Shown here one piece after another: positions 42,658-49,994 of a stretch of DNA of 64,000 bases. The position numbers and the translations under genes are program-made. This DNA comes from an uncultured Collinsella sp. (GTDB lineage: Bacteria; Actinomycetota; Coriobacteriia; Coriobacteriales; Coriobacteriaceae). The DNA is taken from NCBI GenBank assembly GCA_900758475.1, contig CAAERQ010000007.1:1-64000 (forward strand), given 5' to 3'. Positions within the stretch are counted from its first letter, which is position 1. The number at the start of each line of letters is the position of its first letter. Below the pieces are notes generated by a model. That model searched no databases and had not been told where the DNA came from. It worked only from the letters and a program-made list of their open reading frames with translations.

Positions 42658-43572
42658 GTGTCTGATCGTCCCAAGGCAACTGCTCCCAAGGCGCCTGCTT
42701 CTACGACACCTGTGCGCAGGGTCGCTGCTTCCAAGGCACCGGCTGCGAAGGGCGGCACCGGCTCATGGCTGGCTGGTTTTATTACCCGTGCTGCCGCCGG
42801 TATCGTCTATGCCGTCGTCTTTATCCTGTGTCTCGTTTTGGGTATCGTGCCTACGGCAATCTTTGTGTCCGTCATGAGCGGCTTGTGCTGCTATGAGTTC
42901 TTTCGCATGACGAAACTCGATGGCAAAGTGGCCAACGATCGCCTGGGTCTCGCTGCCGCCGTGCTCTTTCCGCTCTCGGCGCTGGGCGACTCGATGCTTT
43001 TGAATGCCCTGCTTTTTGCTTTGATGCTTGCGGTGGGCATTTGGTATGTCTGGTCGCCGCGTACCCGCATATCCGATGTTGCTGTGACGCTCATGGGCCC
43101 CATCTACACCGGTTTTATGCTGTCGGCCATCGTGCTTCTGCGCGATGCCGTGCCCGGTTTTGCCGGCGCCCTGCTTTCGGTGGGTGTTTGCGCGTCTCTC
43201 TGGGTCTCCGATTCGTTCGCCTATATCGTGGGTAGTCGTATCGGTAAGCATAAGATGGTCCCCAAGATTTCTCCCAAAAAGAGCTGGGAAGGCTTTTTCG
43301 GCGGCATTTTGGGCTCGGTGCTCATCTGGCTCATTTTGTGGGCGACGCATTTCTATAAGCTGAGCTTGCCTTATGCGCTGCTGTGCGGCGTGGTCGTGTC
43401 CATCCTGGGCGTTATCGGCGACCTCATCGAGTCGCGCATCAAGCGTGGCGTGGGCGTCAAGGATTCCGGCAACCTTATCCCGGGCCATGGCGGCATGCTC
43501 GACCGTAGCGACTCGCTTATCTTTGGCTGCATTACCGCGCAGCTGCTTTTGATGATCGGAGGCGTGCTGTAA
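42658..43572 (+). CDS. cdsA: Phosphatidate cytidylyltransferase
   Basis: A 304-residue integral membrane enzyme forming CDP-diacylglycerol. About eight hydrophobic helices end with the CDS signature (SPKKSWEGFFGG, then KDSGNLIPGHGGMLDRSDSL). The first ~35 residues are an Ala/Pro/Lys-rich cytoplasmic extension. GTG at 42658; its stop overlaps the dxr ATG by one base (TAATG). Confidence 0.95.
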   Translation: MSDRPKATAPKAPASTTPVRRVAASKAPAAKGGTGSWLAGFITRAAAGIVYAVVFILCLVLGIVPTAIFVSVMSGLCCYEFFRMTKLDGKVANDRLGLAAAVLFPLSALGDSMLLNALLFALMLAVGIWYVWSPRTRISDVAVTLMGPIYTGFMLSAIVLLRDAVPGFAGALLSVGVCASLWVSDSFAYIVGSRIGKHKMVPKISPKKSWEGFFGGILGSVLIWLILWATHFYKLSLPYALLCGVVVSILGVIGDLIESRIKRGVGVKDSGNLIPGHGGMLDRSDSLIFGCITAQLLLMIGGVL

Positions 43573-44759
43573 TGTCATTCCAGACGACGCATGGCCCCGA
43601 TGGACGCCTTCGCGTTGCCATCCTGGGATGTACGGGCTCTATCGGCACGCAGGCACTCGATGTGTGCCGTCAGCATGCCGATCGGCTGCAGGTGACTGCG
43701 CTGTCCGTCAATTCCAGCACCTCGGAGCTCGTTGCCGCCGCCCGCGAGTTCTCGGTTCCGGCCGTTGCCGTTGCCAACGCCGCCCACGGTGCGGACGCCG
43801 TGCTGCAGGAGTTGCCCGAGGGAACGAAGCTCGGCGTTGGCGCGCGGGCGGTTTGTGAGCTCGCGCGTCGCGACGATGTCGACTGCGTGCTTGTTGCCAT
43901 TGTGGGCGCTGCCGGGCTCGAAGCGAGCCATGCGGCCCTGACCTCGAACAAGCGCCTTGCTCTTGCCAACAAGGAGTCCCTCGTTGTCGGTGGCGACCTG
44001 CTGATGCCGTTGGCGCAGCCGGGTCAGCTCATTCCGGTCGACTCCGAGCACTCTGCCATCTATCAGTGCTATCTGGGGGAGAATCCGCGCGAGGCCCACT
44101 GCATTTGGCTCACCTGCTCGGGTGGTCCGTTCTTTGGCCGTACGCGCGATGAGCTCGATCGCGTGACACGCGCCGATGCGCTGGCACATCCCACGTGGTC
44201 TATGGGCGCTAAGATCACGATCGACTCCGCTACCCTCATGAACAAGGGCTTGGAGCGTATCGAGGCGATGCACCTGTTCGGTTGCGACCTCGACTTTATC
44301 AACGTGGTCGTGCAGCGTCAGTCCAAGATTCACTCGATGGTCGAGTATGCGGACGGCTCCGTGATGGCGCACCTTGGCGCCTCCGATATGCGCATTCCCA
44401 TTCAGTTTGCCTTCTCGTTTCCTGAGCGTTGGGATACTCCGGCGCCTCGTCTCGATTTTCGTGAGCTGGGGCAGCTTACCTTTGATGCCGCCGATATGGA
44501 CACGTTCCGCTGCCTGGCGCTGGCCGAGCGTGCTGGCAAGACGGGTGGCACCATGCCGTGCGTGCTTAATGCGGCCAACGAGGTCGCGGTCGATGCGTTC
44601 TTACACGACGGCTGCAGCTTTACCGATATCGACCGCATTGTGGAATCCTGCATGGATGCGCATGACACGCAGGCGGTTACCTCGTTTGAGCAGCTTCGCG
44701 ACATCGATGCCTGGGCGCGCGAAAAGGCCGCGCTGGTGCTCGCCGCAACCCATTCCTAA
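43572..44759 (+). CDS. dxr: 1-deoxy-D-xylulose 5-phosphate reductoisomerase
   Basis: A 395-residue enzyme of the MEP isoprenoid pathway. NADPH motif LGCTGSIGTQALDV near residue 17, LANKESLVVGG and the metal-site region PVDSEHSAIYQC are clear. Together with ispG in the same run it supplies precursors for UppS. Confidence 0.97.
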   Translation: MSFQTTHGPDGRLRVAILGCTGSIGTQALDVCRQHADRLQVTALSVNSSTSELVAAAREFSVPAVAVANAAHGADAVLQELPEGTKLGVGARAVCELARRDDVDCVLVAIVGAAGLEASHAALTSNKRLALANKESLVVGGDLLMPLAQPGQLIPVDSEHSAIYQCYLGENPREAHCIWLTCSGGPFFGRTRDELDRVTRADALAHPTWSMGAKITIDSATLMNKGLERIEAMHLFGCDLDFINVVVQRQSKIHSMVEYADGSVMAHLGASDMRIPIQFAFSFPERWDTPAPRLDFRELGQLTFDAADMDTFRCLALAERAGKTGGTMPCVLNAANEVAVDAFLHDGCSFTDIDRIVESCMDAHDTQAVTSFEQLRDIDAWAREKAALVLAATHS

Positions 44760-44783
44760 CCATAAGGATTGCTTTTTCTATTT

Positions 44784-46145
44784 ATGGATACTGTTCTGAG
44801 CGTTCTCTCATCGGTCTTTTGGGGCCTTCTGATGCTTTCCGTCCTCGTGTTTTTGCACGAGGGCGGCCACTTTTTGGCCGCGCGAGCCTGTGGCGTCCGC
44901 GTGACCGAGTTCTTTTTGGGCCTGCCGTGCCGTTTTGACATCCATTACACGTCGCGTCGCATCGGAACCAAGTTTGGCGTGACGCCGCTGCTGCTGGGCG
45001 GCTATGCTGCCATCTGCGGCATGGATCCCACGGACGTCCCGTGTGCCGACCGCGTGCTTGCGGCGATCTATCGTCATGGTCGCGTGACCGTGGCCGACCT
45101 TGCCGCCGAGCTCGAGCTGCCCGAGGAGGACGTGCTCGAGGCCTGTGCCTTGCTGCTGGGGTGGGGTTCCATCGCTCCTTGGTATGAGGAGGGGGAGAAA
45201 CCCTCGCCGAGCTATTACCCCACCAAGTATCAGACGCTGCCGCGCGATGGGGCGGGCTACACCACCTTTGACGGGCGTCGGTTTGATCGCGAGCATGCGA
45301 CCGCCGAGGGCGACGTATGGGAGCTGTCGTGCGATAAGGCCGAGTTCCTTGTGCAAGAGCGCTCGCACACCTATCTTGGCCAGGGTTTTCTCAAGCGCGC
45401 CTTTATGTTGCTCGCGGGCATTGTCGTCAATATCCTGACGGGCTTTTTGCTCCTTATGAGTATCTACTCTATCGCCGGCGTATCGGTGCCGGTCGATAGC
45501 AATGTGATCGGTCAGGTCGACGAGGGTTCCATTGCTGCCAAGGCGGGCATCGAGGCCGGCGACACGATTCTTAGTGTCGATGGCGTGTCGTGCTCTTCCT
45601 GGATGGACGTGTACGATGCGATCGGAGCGGCCGCCGGCAAGGACGATATTGCCATTGAGTATCAGCGCGACGGCAAGCATCTTTCGACCTCGGTCGCGCT
45701 CAAGGAGGATGAGCGTTTGGGCGTTTATGCCTCTACGCAGGTGGTCCATTTGGACCCCATTACGTCGGCGCGCCTGTCGTTTTCCTATGTTCAGCAGACT
45801 GCTGAGGGCGTGATGCGCCTGCTGCAACCGCAACATACGATGGAGGTTCTCGATCAGTCGACCTCGATCGTGGGCATAAGCGTCATGTCATCCCAGGCTG
45901 CAGCCGCTGGCCCCGCAACGTTTTTGACGTTTGCCGCGCTCATCTCGTTCTCGCTCGGCTTTATGAACCTGCTGCCCATCCCGCCGCTCGATGGCGGCAA
46001 GCTGGTTATCGAGATCATTCAGAAGATTGCGGGCCGCGAGCTGCCGCTCAAGGTTCAAACGATCGTGAGCTATGTGGGTATCGCGCTCTTTGCGCTGCTG
46101 TTTGTCTACATGCTTCGTTCCGACATCCTTCGATTTATTCTGTAG
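44784..46145 (+). CDS. rseP: RIP zinc metalloprotease (site-2 protease, RseP family) with cytosolic insertion
   Basis: A 453-residue intramembrane metalloprotease. HEGGH (residues 25-29) is in the first transmembrane helix, a GGY loop lies at 72-74, a PDZ domain near 245-320 and the second zinc motif LLPIPPLDGGKL near the C-terminus. Between GGY and the next transmembrane segment (from about 206) there is a ~130-residue insertion; residues 88-135 look like a winged-helix fold (ADRVLAAIYRHGRVTVADL...). TTG at 44769 abuts AAGGA, so ATG 44784 is preferred although 15 bases away. Confidence 0.92.
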   Translation: MDTVLSVLSSVFWGLLMLSVLVFLHEGGHFLAARACGVRVTEFFLGLPCRFDIHYTSRRIGTKFGVTPLLLGGYAAICGMDPTDVPCADRVLAAIYRHGRVTVADLAAELELPEEDVLEACALLLGWGSIAPWYEEGEKPSPSYYPTKYQTLPRDGAGYTTFDGRRFDREHATAEGDVWELSCDKAEFLVQERSHTYLGQGFLKRAFMLLAGIVVNILTGFLLLMSIYSIAGVSVPVDSNVIGQVDEGSIAAKAGIEAGDTILSVDGVSCSSWMDVYDAIGAAAGKDDIAIEYQRDGKHLSTSVALKEDERLGVYASTQVVHLDPITSARLSFSYVQQTAEGVMRLLQPQHTMEVLDQSTSIVGISVMSSQAAAAGPATFLTFAALISFSLGFMNLLPIPPLDGGKLVIEIIQKIAGRELPLKVQTIVSYVGIALFALLFVYMLRSDILRFIL

Positions 46146-46158
46146 GGGAGTGTTTGGA

Positions 46159-47241
46159 TTGTCTTTATCCCATCCTTTGCCGCGCGAGCTGACGCGCCCC
46201 GTATATGTTGGCGGCGTGCGGATCGGTGGTGGCGCTCCGGTGGTGGTTCAGTCCATGACCTGCACCGATACCGCCGACGCCCAGGCAACGCTTGCTCAGG
46301 TTCGCGCTTTGGCGCAAGCCGGTTGCGATATCGTGCGCGTGAGTGTGCCCACCGAGGCCGCGCTCGAGGGTTTCCGCACCATCTGTGCCGAGTCTCCGGT
46401 GCCGATCGTTGCCGATATCCACTTTAACCACAAGCTCGCCATTGGCGCCGTTGAGGCGGGTGCCGCCAAGCTCCGCATTAATCCCGGTAACATCGGCGAT
46501 TGGGCCAAGGTCGATGCCGTGATCGATGCTGCGGGCGCTGCCGGGTGCGCGATTCGTATCGGTGTGAACGCCGGCTCGCTCGAGCAGGATATTGCCGAGC
46601 GCGACGATCTTACGCAGCCCGAAAAGCTCGTGATGTCGAGCGAGCGCTTCGTCAAGCATTTTGAAGACCGCGGTTTCACCAACATCGTGCTTTCCGCTAA
46701 GGCCCATAGCGTGGCCACAACGCTTGATGCCTATCGCGCTCTGTCGCGCGAGATACCGCATGTTCCGCTCCACCTGGGCGTGACGGAGGCGGGAACTAAG
46801 CTGCAGGGCACTATTAAGAGCTCCGTAGGCTTGGGTATCTTGCTTTCCGAAGGTATCGGCGACACCATGCGTGTGTCGCTCACGGCCGATCCGGTCGAGG
46901 AACCGCCGGTCGCCTGGGGCATCCTGCAGTCCCTGGGCCTTCGTCGTCGTGGTCCCGAGATCGTCTCGTGCCCCACGTGTGCCCGCTGCCAGGTCAACCT
47001 CATTCCCATCGCTGAGGAGGTCACCGAGCGACTCAAGAACTATTCGGCTCCGCTTTCTATCGCCGTGATGGGATGTGCCGTTAATGGCCCCGGTGAGGCT
47101 TCCGACGCCGACCTGGGCGTGGCCTGTGGACGAGGTCAGGGCCTGCTCTTTTCGCATGGCCAGATCATTGGTAAAGTAGCTGAGGATCAAATTGTCGACG
47201 CGCTCATGGCCGAGGTCGACAAGCTTATTGAGGAGAAATAA
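46159..47241 (+). CDS. ispG: 4-hydroxy-3-methylbut-2-enyl-diphosphate synthase IspG
   Basis: A 360-residue 4Fe-4S enzyme of the MEP pathway. PVVVQSMTCTDTADAQATL, the TIM-barrel core and the cluster motif region CPTCARCQVNL ... VMGCAVNGPGEASDADLG are visible. TTG at 46159 follows GGGGAG with 8-base spacing and precedes the conserved SHPLPRELTRPVYVG segment. Confidence 0.97.
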   Translation: MSLSHPLPRELTRPVYVGGVRIGGGAPVVVQSMTCTDTADAQATLAQVRALAQAGCDIVRVSVPTEAALEGFRTICAESPVPIVADIHFNHKLAIGAVEAGAAKLRINPGNIGDWAKVDAVIDAAGAAGCAIRIGVNAGSLEQDIAERDDLTQPEKLVMSSERFVKHFEDRGFTNIVLSAKAHSVATTLDAYRALSREIPHVPLHLGVTEAGTKLQGTIKSSVGLGILLSEGIGDTMRVSLTADPVEEPPVAWGILQSLGLRRRGPEIVSCPTCARCQVNLIPIAEEVTERLKNYSAPLSIAVMGCAVNGPGEASDADLGVACGRGQGLLFSHGQIIGKVAEDQIVDALMAEVDKLIEEK

Positions 47242-48963
47242 ATGACTCGAGCAATGTATATGTCTAAGCTTTACGCGCCGACGCTCAAAGAGGATCCGGC
47301 GGACGCCGAGCTTGCGAGCCACCGTCTGCTGCTTCGCGCTGGCATGATTCGCAAGGAGGCCGCCGGCTTGTATTCCTATCTGCCGCTCGCATGGCGCTCG
47401 ATCCGCAAGATCGAGAACATCGTGCGCGACGAGATGGATGCCGCCGGTGCCCAGGAGCTTATGATGCCCATTATGGTCGACGCTGAGCTATGGCGCGAGT
47501 CCGGCCGCATCGACGCCTACGGTAAGGAGCTCGTGCGCTTTGATGACCGTCACGGCCGTGAGTTCGTTCTGGGCCCCACCCACGAGGAGACGGTCACTGC
47601 CCTGGTGCGCAATGAGCTGCGCTCCTATAAGCAGCTTCCCGTCAACCTCTACCACATCCAGGACAAGTTCCGTGACGAGTTCCGTCCCCGCTTTGGTCTG
47701 ATGCGCGGTCGCGAGTTCATCATGAAGGACGCCTATAGCTTCTCCGCCACGCAGGAGAGCCTGCAGGAGGAGTATGACAAGATGAAGCAGGCCTACGCTA
47801 ACATCTGCGAGCGCTGCTACATCAAGGCTCTGCCCGTCGTTGCCGACTCCGGTGAGATCGGTGGCGATACCTCCGTCGAGTACATGGCTTTGGCCGACGC
47901 CGGCGAGGCTTCGCTGGTCTACTGCGACGATTGCGGTTTTGCTGCCGATGACGAGGCGGCAAGCACCAAGGTCGTCGTGACTGAGGGCCCCGGCGACGGT
48001 ACGCTCACCAAGGTCGAGACTCCGGGCATGGGCACCATCGAGGCTGTTGCCAAGTTCTTTGGGTTCCCCGAGAACGGCACGCGCAAGTCCCTGGCGTTGA
48101 TCGATGCCGAGGGTAAGCCCGTCGTGGCCATCGTTCCGGGCGATCATGAGCTCAACGATTGCAAGGCCGAGCATGTCTTTGGCAAGGGCTATCGCATGAT
48201 GACCGACGAGGAGCTCCAGACTTATGGTCTGCATAAGGGCTTTATCGGGCCGGTTAACCTGCCCGAGGGCATTCGTCTCGTCTGCGACGAGAGCCTGCGC
48301 GAGTCCAAGCAGTGGGCCTGCGGTGCCAACGAGGTCGATTATCACTTTACCGGCGCCTGCCCCGAGCGCGACTTTACTGTCGATGAGTGGGCCGACCTGG
48401 TCACCGTCGTCGCTGGCGATCCCTGCCCGCACTGCGGCAAGCCGCTCTCCGCTGCCCGCGGTATCGAGGTCTCGCAGGTCTTCCAGCTTGGTACCAAGTA
48501 TTCCGAGGCCATGGGTGCCACCTTTATGGATGAGGACGGCAAGGAGAAGCCGCTTATCATGGGTTGCTACGGTGTGGGCGTGTCCCGCTCGCTCGCTGCC
48601 GTCGTGGAGCAGCACAATGACGAGCACGGCATCGTCTGGCCGGTTTCTGTCGCTCCGTATGAGGTCGCGGTGATTCCGCTCGATCCCAAGAAGGAGGAGT
48701 GCGCAACCGTTTGCGAACAGATTGTTGATGGCCTGTGCGCCGAGGGTATCGAGGTTGTCGTGGATGACCGCGACGAGCGCCCCGGCTTTAAGTTTGCCGA
48801 CAACGACCTTATGGGCTTCCCGTATCAGGTCGTTCTGGGCAAGCGCGGCCTCAAGAATGGTACGGTTGAGCTCAAGGACCGTGCTACCGGCGAGCGTGAG
48901 GACGTGGCGATCGACGAGGTCGTCGCCAAGGTTGCCGAGCTTGTGAAGGCTGCCCGTCGCTAA
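47242..48963 (+). CDS. proS: Proline-tRNA ligase
   Basis: A 573-residue bacterial-type ProRS. Class II motif 1 (EEAVL-like LRAGMIRKEAAGLYSYLPLA), motif 2 (FRDEFRPRFGLMRGREFIMKD) and motif 3 (GCYGVGVSRSLAA) flank the INS editing domain (about 225-400). ATG 47242 directly follows the ispG stop. A long-stem terminator ends the run. Confidence 0.97.
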   Translation: MTRAMYMSKLYAPTLKEDPADAELASHRLLLRAGMIRKEAAGLYSYLPLAWRSIRKIENIVRDEMDAAGAQELMMPIMVDAELWRESGRIDAYGKELVRFDDRHGREFVLGPTHEETVTALVRNELRSYKQLPVNLYHIQDKFRDEFRPRFGLMRGREFIMKDAYSFSATQESLQEEYDKMKQAYANICERCYIKALPVVADSGEIGGDTSVEYMALADAGEASLVYCDDCGFAADDEAASTKVVVTEGPGDGTLTKVETPGMGTIEAVAKFFGFPENGTRKSLALIDAEGKPVVAIVPGDHELNDCKAEHVFGKGYRMMTDEELQTYGLHKGFIGPVNLPEGIRLVCDESLRESKQWACGANEVDYHFTGACPERDFTVDEWADLVTVVAGDPCPHCGKPLSAARGIEVSQVFQLGTKYSEAMGATFMDEDGKEKPLIMGCYGVGVSRSLAAVVEQHNDEHGIVWPVSVAPYEVAVIPLDPKKEECATVCEQIVDGLCAEGIEVVVDDRDERPGFKFADNDLMGFPYQVVLGKRGLKNGTVELKDRATGEREDVAIDEVVAKVAELVKAARR

Positions 48964-48992
48964 TCGACGTTTCTGCTATTTGATGCAATTGC

Positions 48993-49042
48993 GGGGCTGC
49001 CCTGTATCTCTCTAAGGATGAGATGCGGGGCAGCCCCTTTTT
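48993..49042 (+). terminator. Terminator after proS
   Basis: GGGGCTGCCC (48993-49002) pairs with GGGCAGCCCC (49028-49037); inner TATCTC/GAGATG extends the stem; TTTTT follows. Confidence 0.9.
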
Positions 49043-49067
49043 GTTGCGTGAATCAGCTCGACGGGTA

Positions 49068-49109
49068 AAAGGAAACCCCACAGCCCAAATGAGCTGCGGG
49101 GTTTCCTTT
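49068..49109 (-). terminator. Terminator of the phosphotransferase gene (convergent with proS)
   Basis: A 17-base stem (49068-49084 with 49093-49109, one mismatch) with an 8-base loop. On the minus strand it ends in CCTTTTAC. It may act in both directions between the convergent genes. Confidence 0.75.
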
Positions 49110-49141
49110 GTGCCTCCGATGCGAAATGTATCGCTCAGATA

Positions 49142-49906
49142 TTACTGATAATCGACGACGTCAATCCAGTTCTTCAGGAACTCATCGTTCACGTTGCGCT
49201 TACGAGCGAGCTCGGAAGCGGCGACGATGCTCGTCCACTGACGCACGACCTGCATGGGCATGTCGGCGCGGTCGCAGTAGAGCTCCAGGTAGGCCTCGGC
49301 CTGATCCTTGCTGTTGAGGGCAAAGAGCAGGTAGGTGGTGGCAACGTCGGCAGCAGGGGAGCCCTGGGTGGCGTGTGCCCAGTCGCACACATAGAGCTGG
49401 CCGTCGTCACCGACGATGACGTTGGAGGGGTTGAAGTCGCCGTGGCAGACCTTGAACTCCTTGGTCATGCCGTCCAGACGCTCCTGAAGGTTGTAGCGCG
49501 TGGTGGCATTGAGCTGATCAAGGCTGTCGATCATGCGGGCGAACTTGTCGCGCTGACGGTTGAGCAGCGGGGAGGTGTAGCCGTGGATCTCGATCTGGAG
49601 GTCGACGAACATCTCGAGGTACTCACCAAAGCGCTGGGGCTCGGCAGTCATCTTCTCAGCAAGGGTGGTGCCCGGAACCTTCTCGGTCACGAGCGCCCAG
49701 CCGTTGGCGTTCTCGAGCTGGGAAACCTCGAGAGCCTTGGGGCTGCGGATGCCGCACTCATTGATGCGGGCAAGATTCAAAGCCTCGTTGAACACGTCGG
49801 AGACAGGCTTGGTCTCGTTAAAGACCTTGACGATCTTGTCACCCAGGTCGTAAACGACCTTGTTGCCACGACGGACGAGTTCGGTCTTGGAATCGGGTAG
49901 CAGCAT
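49142..49906 (-). CDS. APH/choline-kinase-like phosphotransferase
   Basis: A 254-residue kinase-fold protein of unknown substrate. The catalytic loop is CHGDFNPSNVIV (Asp and Asn) and the metal-binding Asp lies in CDWAHATQGSPAADVA, as in the APH family. The N-lobe begins VYDLGDKIVKVFNE with the Lys that contacts ATP. It lies downstream of adhE in the same direction, 88 bases away with a hairpin between, and has its own ribosome-binding site (GAAAGGAT). Family members phosphorylate small hydroxyl compounds such as choline, homoserine or aminoglycosides; none can be chosen here. Confidence 0.8.
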   Translation of the reverse strand: MLLPDSKTELVRRGNKVVYDLGDKIVKVFNETKPVSDVFNEALNLARINECGIRSPKALEVSQLENANGWALVTEKVPGTTLAEKMTAEPQRFGEYLEMFVDLQIEIHGYTSPLLNRQRDKFARMIDSLDQLNATTRYNLQERLDGMTKEFKVCHGDFNPSNVIVGDDGQLYVCDWAHATQGSPAADVATTYLLFALNSKDQAEAYLELYCDRADMPMQVVRQWTSIVAASELARKRNVNDEFLKNWIDVVDYQ

Positions 49907-49938
49907 GGTTGCATCCTTTCAACGATGCGATAGAAGCG

Positions 49939-49977
49939 ACGGCGGGGGTGTGTGAAACACCCGTGCACCCCCGCCGT
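49939..49977 (-). terminator. GC-rich hairpin between adhE and the phosphotransferase
   Basis: CGGCGGGGGTG (49940-49950) pairs perfectly with CACCCCCGCCG (49966-49976). On the minus strand it lies just after the adhE stop but has no T-tract after it, so it may be a weak terminator or protect the adhE mRNA 3' end. Confidence 0.55.
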
Positions 49978-49994
49978 TAAAAACCGTGCTAAAA

